NCBI RefSeq assembly: GCF_001522865.1
Contig: NZ_LOWB01000109.1
Coordinates: forward strand, 227,019 to 291,018
Origin: Burkholderia sp. TSV86
GTDB taxonomy: Bacteria; Pseudomonadota; Gammaproteobacteria; Burkholderiales; Burkholderiaceae
Reading direction: 5' to 3'
DNA: 64,000 bases
In this document: positions 29,816-38,921 of the stretch, piece after piece
How the letters are laid out: every line of letters begins with the position of its first letter
Numbering within the stretch: position 1 is the stretch's first letter
Notes under the pieces: generated by a model
Database searches by the model: none
Seen by the model: the letters and a program-made list of their open reading frames with translations, nothing else
What the model was told of the DNA's origin: nothing
Position numbers and translations under genes: made by a program

Positions 29816-30426
29816 CGATCGGCTTCGATAACCGTCCGCCGTGCATCTTCCGCGTTTACCAACGAGGCCGGAAAGTGCCGGTCGAGCCAAGCGAGTCACT
29901 TGTGCAGCGCACGGTTCGTATTGCGCTTGACGTCACCAAGGGAAATCGTGGGCTTGCATGCAACTGACTGGTGCATTATTCAAGTCACCGAATGGCATTG
30001 CATTTTTATCGCCAATTCAATACAGCATAAATTCAAGCACTTCAAATACGATCAAATTATTTGAAGTGCCGCAGTCTGACAAACTTGGTTACCAGGAAAT
30101 ATTTTCCTCGACCCATCAACTCAGCTTCATAACGATCCGGTAAGAAATGAATTTTAAATAAATGTCGCAAGAATTGCCGGCCAAACTGCCTTTGGCCGAC
30201 TTCAATCGATCCACAATGATATGCTCACCCACAAAAAAATCGCGACATTTCGGCGCCACAAAGGATTGCAAGAAATTTAATATTAGTTGCCAATAATAGG
30301 AAACTCATTTACCCGCTGCGGGCCAAAGATTGGATTCAGTCAGGAACGACGCCGAACGCCCCCTAAATACAAGATTGCAAAACCAAATAAAACAACGCGC
30401 GCGATGAAAATTATTTCGATGCAAAG
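29816..30426. other. AT-rich decayed DNA, no intact gene
   Basis: Composition drops from high GC to visibly AT-rich after about 29950. Open frames are short and random-looking. A minus-strand fragment at about 29816-29955 (LAWLDRHFPASLVNAEDARR) has protein-like character but is interrupted by a stop and I cannot name it. This looks like leftover foreign DNA. Confidence 0.5.
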
Positions 30427-30606
30427 ATGGAAAATTTAAATTGCGACAACTCTTTACTGAACGCCCGAATACCAGGCCCATACGTGTCGCCATTGATTTC
30501 CGAAATAGAAACATTGCCATTCGAAAAAATTTCCGGCGACGGCAAGGATGATAAAAATAACAAATTGAAAAAAGGGCGCGCTTTTAAAATTTTCACCCCT
30601 TCTTGA
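30427..30606 (+). CDS. Hypothetical 59-residue protein, possibly a 3' gene fragment
   Basis: The frame is open from about 30391, with the first ATG at 30427 (MENLNCDNSLLNARIPGPYV), and ends with a Lys-rich segment (KDDKNNKLKKGRAFKIF). I do not recognise it. It ends 23 bp before the frameshifted secreted-protein gene and lies in the same AT-rich patch. It could be the surviving C-terminus of a longer gene once co-transcribed with that one. No clear ribosome-binding site precedes the ATG. Confidence 0.3.
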   Translation: MENLNCDNSLLNARIPGPYVSPLISEIETLPFEKISGDGKDDKNNKLKKGRAFKIFTPS

Positions 30607-30629
30607 ATCATCCCACAACGGAGTGAATC

Positions 30630-30966
30630 GTGAATAAATCGCTGATTTATAGCGCCTTCCTTCTAGCTGGCCTGATCGGCTCCCAACCATTCACATGCAA
30701 GCAATTACAACGTCACCCTGTCTTGCAAGCAAGACTACGGTTACATTGATGGCTTGGCATACGCGGATTCCGAATATATACCAATCGTTCACATAAAAGG
30801 TGGCAGTTGGGCATATCTTGCTTACGACAATGGGGTGAATAAACCTTATGGGCGGGCAATATTGGCGGTAGCCCTGACCGCGTATGCAACCGGCCGAAAG
30901 GTTTGGATTGGATGTTCAACGCCAACCGGTAGTGATAATGCGAGACAAATCTGGCTATATCCTTAA
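30630..30966 (+). pseudogene. Frameshifted gene for a small secreted protein
   Basis: A GTG start at 30630, preceded by ACGGAG, opens a signal-peptide-like segment (MNKSLIYSAFLLAGLIGSQP). The frame then fails and stops at 30747. The +1 frame continues smoothly from about 30682 as HASNYNVTLSCKQDYGYIDG through VHIKGGSWAYLAYDNG and ILAVALTAYATGRKVWIGC to IWLYP and a stop at 30964. A single indel near 30680-30690 would restore a product of about 110 residues. The C-terminal half resembles small secreted beta-barrel proteins. I cannot name the family. Confidence 0.55.
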
Positions 30967-31335
30967 TACCTTCGGCGCAACATCCGCGCCTCAAGGCACT
31001 TGGCCTCTCAGAAGCCTCAGTTCACGCGCGTCTCGTGGCTCGCTGACTTGAGCCGTTCAAGTGCATTCGCCGCGATCAATTTCACTAATGCGGCAGCATG
31101 ACAGGCTGGATTCGTCTCGCACGACTCGGTGCAAGCCGGCTTCGCACACTGCGGCCAGAAACCTCCCCGAGCCGGCAAACGGGTCGCACGCAACACCGCC
31201 GGCCGATGCCAAACGCACGCCTCGCGCGCACCAACTCGAACGGCTTTCGACGCCCAGCAAACGCCCCGCACGGGCGGCGCGCTGCGCGCGCAAGGCTACC
31301 GCCTCCTGCCAGCCCGCCTCCTTATCCTCGCGCCA
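30967..31335. other. Spacer downstream of gshA
   Basis: This 369-bp spacer lies between the AT-rich scar and the gshA stop codon. GC content returns to normal from about 31020. No gene, terminator or repeat is evident. Confidence 0.35.
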
Positions 31336-32949
31336 TCAAACGCTGAACCGATTCAGCGTATAAGCGCGATACGCGGCGACGAACGCATCGAACGACCCTG
31401 CATTCTTTCCTTCGAGTTCCGCCTGTTCATCGAGCGAGCGCTGTGCGAGCCGCTGCGCTTCCTGCATCGCCGCATCGTCGAGCGGCCGTGCGCGAAAATA
31501 CGATGCATGCGCTTCGCTTTGCGCACGCGCGAATTCCATGAAAGACTGGCTCCGCTCGCGCATCGTGCGCAACACGCGCGCCGACGGGGTAAGCTCCGGA
31601 TCGTCGAGCTTCGCGCGCTGCGCAGCAATCGCGCGCGCGTGCGCATCATCGCCGCGAATCGCATCCAGCACGGAGCCTGCGGCATCGATCTTCGAGAGCA
31701 TTTCGTCGGCCCACACGCGCATCGGCACGCTCACGCCGTCGCGCATCAATTCAAGCCCCGGCCGGCGCCCGTCCAGCGTTACGCGGCCAAAATTCGCATC
31801 CGACTCTCGATACGTGTCGCATGTGAGCGGCGGGCTTGCATCGAGCGCGCAAACGAGCAAATACGCATCGAGAAAGCGCGCGGTTTCGAGCGAAATGCCG
31901 ACCGGCTCGAACGGGTCGATGTCGAGGCACCGCACTTCGATGTACTGCACGCCGCGCGACGCCAGCGCATGCAGCGGCCGCTCGCCCGAATAGGTGACGC
32001 GCTTCGGCCGAATCGTCGAGTAAAACTCGTTCTCGATTTGCAGCACATTCGTGTTGATCTGAATCCATTCGCCGTCGCGATGTGTGCCGATCGCCTCGTA
32101 TGGCGGATATGGATCGCTGACCGCCTTCGACAGCGCGTCGAGATAACCCTGTAACGTGTTGTAGTCTGCTTCGAGCGCGGCCTGCGCGGTTGTATTCGAG
32201 TAGCCGAGATCGCTCATGCGCAAGCTAGTTGCATACGGGCGATACAGCGTCGTGGCGTCGAATGCATCGAGCTTGTGCGCACGTCCGCGCAGAAAACCCA
32301 GCTCGAGCGCGGGCGACGCACCAAACAAGTACATCAGCAGCCAGCTCGTGCGGCGGAAGTTACGAATCAACTCAAGATAGCGCTCGGATTGATAGTCGAC
32401 CAGGTTCGCGGTGGAGCCCTCTTCCGCATGTAACCGCCGCCACACTTCTTCGCTCAACGAATAGTTGTAGTGGATGCCTGCGATGCACTGCATCGTGCGC
32501 CCGTAGCGATATGCGAGACCGCGCCGGTAGACCGTTTTCAGGCGGCCGATGTTCGACACGCCGTAATTCGCGATCGGGATTTCGTCGTCGGCGGGCAGCA
32601 GGCCCGGCATCGAATCCGTCCACAGCATCTCGTCGCCGATCAATGCATAGACATAGCGATGTAATTCGTCGAGCCGCGCGAGCGTCGTCGCGGCGTCGCG
32701 TTCGGCGGGCGTGATCAGTTCGAGCAGCGCTTCCGAGTAGTCGGTTGTAATCGACGGATGCGTCAGCGCCGAGCCGAGCACGCGCGGATGCGGCGTGAAC
32801 GCGATCATTCCGTCACGCGTCACGCGCAGGCTCTCCTTTTCGATGCCGCGCAGCCCGTTAGGCAGTTGCTCGCGTGTCGGATTCGTGCTCAACACGGCGA
32901 GGCGTTGCAGCAGCCGGTCAGTCTGGCGGGGAGTCATGTTGTTCAGCAT
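31336..32949 (-). CDS. gshA: Glutamate-cysteine ligase (type 1)
   Basis: GshA catalyses the ATP-dependent first step of glutathione synthesis, ligating Glu to Cys. The N-terminal GLRGIEKESLRV, the segments PSITTDYSEALLELITP and GIHYNYSLSEEVW, and YIEVRCLDIDPF are the type 1 (gamma-proteobacterial type) hallmarks. The frame extends 24 codons upstream of ATG 32949. I prefer MLNNMTPRQTDRLLQRL (537 residues), because the upstream extension is not family-like. It is leftward and appears monocistronic. Confidence 0.93.
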   Translation of the reverse strand: MLNNMTPRQTDRLLQRLAVLSTNPTREQLPNGLRGIEKESLRVTRDGMIAFTPHPRVLGSALTHPSITTDYSEALLELITPAERDAATTLARLDELHRYVYALIGDEMLWTDSMPGLLPADDEIPIANYGVSNIGRLKTVYRRGLAYRYGRTMQCIAGIHYNYSLSEEVWRRLHAEEGSTANLVDYQSERYLELIRNFRRTSWLLMYLFGASPALELGFLRGRAHKLDAFDATTLYRPYATSLRMSDLGYSNTTAQAALEADYNTLQGYLDALSKAVSDPYPPYEAIGTHRDGEWIQINTNVLQIENEFYSTIRPKRVTYSGERPLHALASRGVQYIEVRCLDIDPFEPVGISLETARFLDAYLLVCALDASPPLTCDTYRESDANFGRVTLDGRRPGLELMRDGVSVPMRVWADEMLSKIDAAGSVLDAIRGDDAHARAIAAQRAKLDDPELTPSARVLRTMRERSQSFMEFARAQSEAHASYFRARPLDDAAMQEAQRLAQRSLDEQAELEGKNAGSFDAFVAAYRAYTLNRFSV

Positions 32950-33122
32950 CGATGCGCAAGGATGGCTCAACGCCGCGCGGCATGCGCGGATCAGTTGTGG
33001 GAATGAAATGGTAGCGGGCACTTTAACATCTCGCCGCGCCGCTCGCTTGACCCGCCCTCGGCACCGCCCCGCCCGTTTATGCGCGCGCGGGGCCTGCCAG
33101 CCGCTATCCGTTGCTTATGCCA

Positions 33123-34082
33123 CTATCCGCCGCGCGCCGCGCCCGCCCGGTCGGCGATCTCGTTCCACAAATGCATCGCCGCATAAGCGCGCCACGGCCT
33201 CCACGACTCGGTACGCAGACGCTGGCTGGCCGGCCGGTCGAGCGCGGGATCGCACGCGGCGATTGCCTGCATCAGCACGAGATCGGTCGCTGGCCACGCG
33301 TCGGCGTCGCGCCAAGCGCGCATCGCGACATATTCGACTGTCCACGGCCCAATGCCCGGCAGCGCAAGCAGCGCGGCGCGCACGCCGGCCGGGTCGTCGG
33401 CATAGGCGTCGATCGGCACGTCACCCGCCGCGACCGCGCGCGCGACGCCCTGCAATGCGGCAACGCGCTTGCCCGGCATCCCGACATTCGACAAGTCGCA
33501 CGCGGCAAGCTCGGCCGGTTCCGGAAAACGCCAACTGGTTGCCGCATGCGGCGCCTTGTCGGCAAGCGGCTCGCCCGCACGCTCGACAAGCCGCCCGACG
33601 ATCGTCGCCGCCGCCTTCACGCTCACTTGCTGGCCGACGATCGCGCGCACGATCAGCTCGAAGCTCGACCAGGCGCCCGGCACGCGCAAGCCCGGCGCAG
33701 CGCTGACAAGAGGCGCGAGCCATGCGTCACGCGCGAGATGCGCGCCGATCACGGCGGGATCGGCGCGCAAATCGAACATCATCGCTAAACGCACGGCGAG
33801 CGCGTCATCCGCGCAGCGCGCCGCCTCGCCTTCAACAAGCGCGACAAGACAGCGCTTGCGCGGATGCTTACGCACCACGAGCATGCCCGCCGAGCCACGA
33901 TATTCGATCGTGCGCCGATACGCGCCGCCCTCGACTGCCTCGACGCGGGGAATCGCGCGCCCCGCCAGAAAGCGCAGCACGCGCGGCCAATCGTATGGAG
34001 ATTTGAAGGGCAACTCGAACGTGACGCCACCTGGCTGAGCGGCGAGCAACGCAGCGGCTGCGGCTTGTGCGCCGGCGCTCAA
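33123..34082 (-). CDS. alkA: DNA-3-methyladenine glycosylase II (AlkA type)
   Basis: AlkA excises alkylated bases. The protein is 319 residues. An N-terminal AlkA_N-like domain (about 15-120) starts GVTFELPFKSPYDWPRVLRFLAGRAIP, followed by the HhH-GPD domain with ALPGIGPWTVEYVAMRA (about 238-254) and the catalytic Asp in WPATDLVL (about 262-269). Its start overlaps the ada stop by 4 bp, so ada-alkA is a coupled operon, consistent with the adaptive response to alkylation. Confidence 0.92.
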   Translation of the reverse strand: MSAGAQAAAAALLAAQPGGVTFELPFKSPYDWPRVLRFLAGRAIPRVEAVEGGAYRRTIEYRGSAGMLVVRKHPRKRCLVALVEGEAARCADDALAVRLAMMFDLRADPAVIGAHLARDAWLAPLVSAAPGLRVPGAWSSFELIVRAIVGQQVSVKAAATIVGRLVERAGEPLADKAPHAATSWRFPEPAELAACDLSNVGMPGKRVAALQGVARAVAAGDVPIDAYADDPAGVRAALLALPGIGPWTVEYVAMRAWRDADAWPATDLVLMQAIAACDPALDRPASQRLRTESWRPWRAYAAMHLWNEIADRAGAARGG

Positions 34083-35176
34083 GTCGCGTCGTCCACGGCG
34101 AGCGCGGCGGCAAACTCGCCGCCCGCGCGCTGCGCCTCGGCATCGATCAGCGCTGCCTTACGCGGCAGCCCCCACCGATAACCGGCGAGCGAGCCGCTTT
34201 TTTGCACGACGCGATGACACGGGATCGCCAGCGCGACCGGATTCGACGCGCAAGCGCTCGCGACCGCACGCACCGCGCGCGGCACGCCAAGCGCTTCGGC
34301 GATCTCTGTATAGCTGCGTGTCTGGCCGTAAGGAATCCGACACAAGGCGTCCCATACGCGTTGCTGAAACGCGGTTGCGGCGATATCGAGCGGCAGATCG
34401 AAACGCTCGCGCGTGCCGCTCAGATAAGCGTTGATTTGCTCGACGAACGGCGCGATCCGCTCAGGCGATTCCACCAGCGCCGCATTCGCAAATGACGCCC
34501 GCAGCTCGTCGACGAGCAGCTCGGCTGCGTCGCCAAACGCAATCTTGCAAATCCCCTTGTCCGTAGCCGCGACGAGCACCATACCGAGCGGCGTATCGGC
34601 CGTCGCATACGCGATCGTCAACCCCGCGCCCTTGCGGCGAAACGCCGACGGCAGCATGCCAAGCTCACGCGGCACCGATTCGTAGAGCCTCGACGACGAA
34701 TTGAAGCCCGCATCGACAGCCGCCCGCGTGACGGCCGCGCCGCTTTGCAACGCCTCGCGCAACGCCGCGCCCCGCTGCGCAGCCTGATACTGGCGCGGCG
34801 ACACGCCGACCACGCGCTTGAACAGCCGCTGCAAGTGAAACGGACTCAGGTGAACGGCGTCGCTCAGTTGCGCGAGCGTGAAACGATCCTGGCGATGCGC
34901 GTCAAGCACCGCGCATGCGCGATTGACGATCTCAAGCTCGCGCGGCAGCCCTTCGGGCCGGCAGCGCTTGCATGGGCGATAGCCCGCCGCGCGCGCCGCG
35001 ACCGCATCGGCAAAAAACGCGACATTCTCGCGCAGCGGCAACCGCGACGCGCATGACGGACGGCAAAACACTCCCGTTGTCCTGACTGCATAGCAAAACG
35101 CGCCGTCGGCGCGGGCGTCGCGCGCAATGAGCGCGGCCCAGCGCGCGTCGTCAGTCGAATAATCCAGCTTTTTCAT
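34079..35176 (-). CDS. ada: Ada: O6-methylguanine-DNA methyltransferase and transcriptional activator
   Basis: Ada is a self-methylating repair protein and activator of the alkylation response. Domain order is the N-terminal zinc domain (Cys residues in VFCRPSCASR and CKRCRPEG; the first is the phosphotriester acceptor), an AraC-type HTH (about 90-185) and the C-terminal methyltransferase with PCHRVV (about 320). The frame is open 20 codons upstream, but two adjacent ATGs at 35179/35176 (MKKLDYSTDDARW) fit, with GAGG placed five bases before the second. All key Cys residues are present. Confidence 0.94.
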   Translation of the reverse strand: MKKLDYSTDDARWAALIARDARADGAFCYAVRTTGVFCRPSCASRLPLRENVAFFADAVAARAAGYRPCKRCRPEGLPRELEIVNRACAVLDAHRQDRFTLAQLSDAVHLSPFHLQRLFKRVVGVSPRQYQAAQRGAALREALQSGAAVTRAAVDAGFNSSSRLYESVPRELGMLPSAFRRKGAGLTIAYATADTPLGMVLVAATDKGICKIAFGDAAELLVDELRASFANAALVESPERIAPFVEQINAYLSGTRERFDLPLDIAATAFQQRVWDALCRIPYGQTRSYTEIAEALGVPRAVRAVASACASNPVALAIPCHRVVQKSGSLAGYRWGLPRKAALIDAEAQRAGGEFAAALAVDDAT

Positions 35177-35399
35177 CATGACCTCGCAAAAGCGGAACGG
35201 ATGCGTGCCACTGTAGACGCCGCCGCATCCGGTCACGCGCTGAATCTTGCGCTCTCATTCGTCCCATGGTTTACACAATCGACGCAGATCGCTGCTCGCC
35301 TCACCGCCACCACGCCTCCATATCGGCTTCGGCCCCATTTTGACTGACGCAGTGCGGCTGCGACAGATTGCTGTTCTGATGTTTTTTGCACATCGAATA

Positions 35400-35428
35400 T
35401 TGCATTGCACCATCCGGATGTGTATAGT
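35400..35428 (+). promoter_or_regulatory. Strong sigma-70 promoter of a candidate small RNA
   Basis: TTGCAT (35400-35405), exactly 17 nt, then TATAGT (35423-35428) make a near-consensus promoter. There is no gene start within 140 bp downstream, but an intrinsic terminator begins about 40 bp downstream. Confidence 0.7.
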
Positions 35429-35434
35429 GGGAAC

Positions 35435-35497
35435 TGTCTCCTCCATGTCTCCTCCTGATATGGATTAAGCCCGTTCAAATACGAACGGGCTTTTTTT
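35435..35497 (+). ncRNA. Candidate small RNA with two anti-Shine-Dalgarno motifs
   Basis: From the expected start near 35435 to the end of the T-run (35497) is a transcript of about 63 nt. It holds TCTCCTCC twice (35437-35444 and 35448-35455), each able to pair with a GGAGGA ribosome-binding site. It ends in a terminator stem AAGCCCGTTC/GAACGGGCTT (35467-35476 and 35483-35492) and a run of seven T. No open frame is visible. It lies alone between divergent ada and a VOC gene. The arrangement of promoter, C-rich single-stranded seed and terminator is that of a trans-acting sRNA. Confidence 0.6.
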
Positions 35498-35581
35498 CGT
35501 CCATCGATTTTGCACCGGCCCTCCGCCGCCCGCCCGGACCGTCTACACTCGGTAAGACTCCCCGGACAGGAAACGCTCTTG

Positions 35582-35998
35582 ATGAAACCCCATATCCGCG
35601 AGATCGATCACGTCGTACTGCGCGTGACCGATCTGGAGACCATGACGCGCTTCTATTGCGACGCGCTCGGCTGCCACGTCGAGAAAGTGCAGCCGGACTT
35701 GGGGCTCGTTCAGTTGCGCGCCGGCAAATCGCTGATCGACCTATTAGCGCTCGGCGCGTCAGGCGGTTCGCCACATGACTGCGCGCCCGGACAGGGCCAC
35801 AACATGGATCATCTATGCTTGCGCGTCGAACCGTTCGACGCTGCCGCGTTGCGCGCTCATCTTGCCGCACACGGTGCACGGCCGGGTGATGCCGAGCGGC
35901 GTTACGGCGCAGATGGCTACGGGCCGTCGATCTATCTATACGACCCCGAAGGCAATATGGTTGAACTCAAGGGGCCGCCGCAAGCCGCCGCGCACTGA
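35582..35998 (+). CDS. VOC superfamily protein (glyoxalase/dioxygenase fold)
   Basis: This 138-residue protein has the two beta-alpha-beta modules of the VOC fold: HIREIDHVVLRVTDLETMTRFYCDALGCHVEK and later GHNMDHLCLRVEPFDA. Metal-ligand candidates are the His in IDHV and MDHL and the Glu in DPEGNMVELKGP. The family includes glyoxalases, dioxygenases and resistance proteins, and the reaction here is not assignable. The frame extends 24 codons upstream, but ATG 35582 fits the domain start. It is downstream of the sRNA terminator. Confidence 0.82.
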   Translation: MKPHIREIDHVVLRVTDLETMTRFYCDALGCHVEKVQPDLGLVQLRAGKSLIDLLALGASGGSPHDCAPGQGHNMDHLCLRVEPFDAAALRAHLAAHGARPGDAERRYGADGYGPSIYLYDPEGNMVELKGPPQAAAH

Positions 35999-36083
35999 CG
36001 CGAAAGCGGCGGGAGCTTCAGTGCACAGCGCAGCCTGCGGCCTTATCCTGGAGCACGGAGCTTGCGGCACGCGCCGTCCACGC

Positions 36084-36638
36084 TCACACGTCGTCCCGCG
36101 CCTTCAGCACGGTCCATTCGATCGCCACCGGGTCATGCGTTGCGCTCGACAGCCACGCCGCGCCGTCCTGCACCGTGCATTGCAGGCGCATCGTCCGCTG
36201 TGCAAGCCCGCCCAGCGCAGCGGCCACGCCGTCCACCAGCGACACCACACGCACATTGCGCAGCCGCTCCACCTTCGCGCGCGCGCCTTGCCACCAGATA
36301 TCGGACGCGCGGCCGCCATACGCGATCACGTCTACCCGCCCCGCGCGCCCGCTCGCTTTCGCAATGCGCCGCTCGTCAGGCTGGCCGACGTCGATCCACG
36401 CATCGATCGCGCCCGTCAGATCTTTTTGCCAGAGATCGGGCTCATCGGTATCCGACAGACCCTTGCAGAATTCGAGCCGTTCATCCGCGAAAAGCGCGAA
36501 CGCGGCAATGCGCACCATCATCCGTTCGTCCGTCTCGGACGGATGACGTGCGACGGTGAGCGAATGATCGGCATAGTAATGCCGGTCCATGTCGGCGATT
36601 TGCAGCTCCGCCTTGTAGATCGTCGATTTGAGCGCCAT
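36084..36638 (-). CDS. yaeQ: YaeQ family protein
   Basis: This 184-residue protein begins MALKSTIYKAELQIADMDRHYYADHSLTVARHPSETDERMMVR and has DEPDLWQKDLTGAIDAWIDVGQPDERRIAKA, the YaeQ signature. The YaeQ fold is related to PD-(D/E)XK nucleases. The biological role is not settled; an RfaH-related suppression has been reported for E. coli YaeQ. The open frame extends 26 codons upstream without family similarity. It is monocistronic. Confidence 0.88.
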   Translation of the reverse strand: MALKSTIYKAELQIADMDRHYYADHSLTVARHPSETDERMMVRIAAFALFADERLEFCKGLSDTDEPDLWQKDLTGAIDAWIDVGQPDERRIAKASGRAGRVDVIAYGGRASDIWWQGARAKVERLRNVRVVSLVDGVAAALGGLAQRTMRLQCTVQDGAAWLSSATHDPVAIEWTVLKARDDV

Positions 36639-36846
36639 TCCAGCATCGTGCCCCATACAGGCCGTTGATTCGAGTCGGGGCATGATGATACAGAATGCGC
36701 GATACACGCGCGGCAAGCATAAAACGATCGGACGGCCGGGCTAAACGCAAAGCGGCCCGGGCGCCGCCCAGGCCATACGCAGCAACCATGTCACCCCGGC
36801 CGACGCCCGCACGCCGCCGCAAGACGGCCGCGCGGGAGCCCTGCCG

Positions 36847-37191
36847 TTACTGCTTGATGAAGCGTGCGTCCGTCCAGAGACCTTGCTGGTCGCTATTCTC
36901 GGCGCTCACGAACTGCACGTCGCCCTTGTCGACGCTGACCACCCGGAAGCGCTGACCTTCCGGCACCGACAGGCAGCGGAAGTCATCGAAATACTGCTGC
37001 CGCGCTTGCGAGCGTCCGTCGCGCTCATGGCTCAGTACGGAATCCAAATTATCTTTTGACAGACATCCCCACGCATTCTTGGTGAGCTGGATTTCCTGTC
37101 GAGGCTTGAGCGACGCATCGCCGCCTGCCTGCGCAACGGAAAACGCAACGATGCCGCTTATCAACGCAAGCAAAAGACCAGTTCGTTTCAT
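36847..37191 (-). CDS. Small secreted protein of unknown function
   Basis: ATG 37191 begins a clear signal peptide (MKRTGLLLALISGIVAFSVAQA, about 22 residues). The mature part of about 92 residues has two Cys residues (NAWGCLSKDN and DDFRCLSVPEG) that could form a disulfide. I do not recognise the family. It stands alone, leftward. An upstream in-frame ATG at 37227 would precede the signal peptide by 12 residues and is less likely. Confidence 0.65.
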   Translation of the reverse strand: MKRTGLLLALISGIVAFSVAQAGGDASLKPRQEIQLTKNAWGCLSKDNLDSVLSHERDGRSQARQQYFDDFRCLSVPEGQRFRVVSVDKGDVQFVSAENSDQQGLWTDARFIKQ

Positions 37192-37577
37192 ATCGTGTCT
37201 CCCATACTCGCGCGCCGATACGCTCATTAGCTATGTATTTAAAGGCATGCGTCGGCCCGCACTTGTTCATGCTAGGAGAACCAACGGCGACTGCAAGCAC
37301 AATCGTTGTGCGATTGCAATAGCGACGTATTGCCGCACCCCGTCACGACCCATGCATACCGGTTCCAGCATCGTGTGCCATTTCGGGGAAAATACGCACT
37401 CCGGATTTTCATAATCTACCAAAGTCTTATTCTGCAAGACTTTCCGTTCCATGCTCGCGACGCAAATGAACGAGTTGGATAATTCAATTCGCGTTGCCGG
37501 TCTATTTGATGCGCCGCACATAAAGTCGTCAAAAAATTTCGCAGTGCCGCACAAAGTCTTTCTGATATGCCGAATAC
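37192..37577. other. Spacer with an unconvincing minus-strand frame
   Basis: This is an AT-richer spacer. A 110-codon minus-strand frame (37267-37599) contains FFDDFMCGASN, faintly like the YFDDFRCLSVP segment of the neighbouring secreted protein, but it lacks a signal peptide and a ribosome-binding site and runs through the speG terminator. It might be a decayed relative of that gene. Confidence 0.3.
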
Positions 37578-37608
37578 AAAAAAAATGCCAGCGGCTCATG
37601 CCGCCGGC
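37578..37608 (-). terminator. Intrinsic terminator of speG
   Basis: On the minus strand a 9-bp stem (37587-37595 with 37600-37608, one G-U pair, loop ATGA) is followed by A and a run of eight T. Confidence 0.75.
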
Positions 37609-37682
37609 ACTCTGTCACCGATTGCGCACGCCGGCATACACGCCAGCCGGCTTTATTCGCGACCGCGCAATTCCTCGGCGCG

Positions 37683-38216
37683 CTACTGAGCCGCGAAATA
37701 ATCGCGCTGAAATATGCACATCCGTAATGCGTTGTGATATTGGCCGTTACCAAAAAATTCTTCGATCAACTCGGCTTCATGCCTGAAACCGCATTTCTCG
37801 TACACGTGAATCGCCGCGACATTCGATTTGTCGACGATCAAATACAGTTTGCGCAGGTTCAGCACCTTGAACGCATAGGCAACCGCCAGCCGCGTCGCGT
37901 GCGTCGCGTAACCGCGGCCTTGCTGGTTCGGCGCGATGATGATCTGAAACTCGCCGCGCCGGTGAATATAGTCAAGTTCGATCAGCTCGACGAGGCCAAC
38001 AAGCTCGCCATCCGCGTCCGCCACGACGAAACGGCGCTCGCGCTGATCGTGCACATGCTGATCGTACAGTTGCGACAGTTCCGCGAAGGTTTCGTATGGT
38101 TCCTCGAACCAGTAACGCATGATTTTTGCGTCGTTGTTGAGGCCGTGAACGAAACGCAGATCCTGGCGCTCGAGCGGTCTTAGCGCGAGCGTGTGCTGTT
38201 CATTCTGAATTTGCAT
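37683..38216 (-). CDS. speG: Spermidine N1-acetyltransferase (GNAT)
   Basis: This 177-residue GNAT starts at ATG 38216 ([20 protein letters not shown]). SpeG features are visible: [31 protein letters not shown] near the polyamine allosteric region, the acetyl-CoA loop [19 protein letters not shown], and the C-terminal [28 protein letters not shown]. SpeG acetylates spermidine or spermine to limit polyamine toxicity. The upstream frame extension (14 codons) is not conserved-looking. Confidence 0.88.
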   Translation of the reverse strand: MQIQNEQHTLALRPLERQDLRFVHGLNNDAKIMRYWFEEPYETFAELSQLYDQHVHDQRERRFVVADADGELVGLVELIELDYIHRRGEFQIIIAPNQQGRGYATHATRLAVAYAFKVLNLRKLYLIVDKSNVAAIHVYEKCGFRHEAELIEEFFGNGQYHNALRMCIFQRDYFAAQ

Positions 38217-38386
38217 GGATGTCCTTGAGTCATTTGATTCGCTGCGCACGGACGGCATGGACGCCGGTGCGCCGGTGCGCCGGAGATGCCGGAGATGCCG
38301 GAAAATTCGTCAACTGAAAATGACTGCGGGCTCCAGTACAGAGCCTAAAATGAATCGAGGGTTCCCGCCGCACGACGGAGGCGATC

Positions 38387-38566
38387 GTGATCGAGCAACT
38401 GATATTGGGCGTTTTTCTCGTATTGCCGCTGCTCATCGTGGCGGTGCTGTATTCCGACGAACTATGGCAGGAGCACCAGCACCGCCAGAAGCATTCGCGC
38501 GATGAACACGTGGCGCACGCGCATGCCGATTGGCGTCATCCGTGGCGTCTGCTGCGGCGGCATTGA
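38387..38566 (+). CDS. Small His-rich membrane protein, 59 residues
   Basis: This is a short gene with a GTG start preceded by GGAGG (38377-38381) at 5-nt spacing. The product starts MIEQLILGVFLVLPLLIVAVLY, one clear membrane helix, then a charged tail with about ten His residues (ELWQEHQHRQKHSRDEHVAHAHADWRH-type pattern) ending LLRRH. I do not recognise a family. The strong ribosome-binding site, perfect helix and third-position GC support a real gene. The His-rich cytoplasmic or periplasmic tail could bind metal, but that is a guess. Confidence 0.6.
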   Translation: MIEQLILGVFLVLPLLIVAVLYSDELWQEHQHRQKHSRDEHVAHAHADWRHPWRLLRRH

Positions 38567-38921
38567 GCGCGGCGTTCCCACGCACTGATTCACCGCTCTC
38601 CGACAGAAGTTTTATCATCTCATGCGCGCGTCGTGCCGCATCGCGCGTACTCGGTGTGCGCGCCGACGCTCGGCCAGCCAGTGACGTCGCTTAACCCGTC
38701 GGGTGCTTGGCCGGTATGTGCGTCGTACCCTTGTTTCCCATTCCAAAGGGTCGGACGCATACATAACCCACGTCGCAAAACGCTGCGCTCGCCCAGCACT
38801 CGCGTCGGACTCCGGCGCACCAACTGGCCGCAAGGACTGCAAGCCTGGGCACCACGATGCCGGGCGTTACCCGTCGATCTTCGAGACCGTGCTCCTGCCA
38901 GTCGCGCAATCCTGCTCCCGC
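38567..38921. other. Spacer between small membrane gene and TpsB gene
   Basis: This 355-bp spacer has several overlapping short frames, none with recognisable similarity. I looked specifically for remains of a TpsA exoprotein downstream of the TpsB gene and found none. Confidence 0.35.

Noticed and set aside
37267..37599. 110-codon minus-strand frame between the secreted-protein gene and speG
   Set aside because: It lacks a ribosome-binding site and signal peptide and runs through the speG terminator; a weak likeness to its neighbour is not enough to call a gene.
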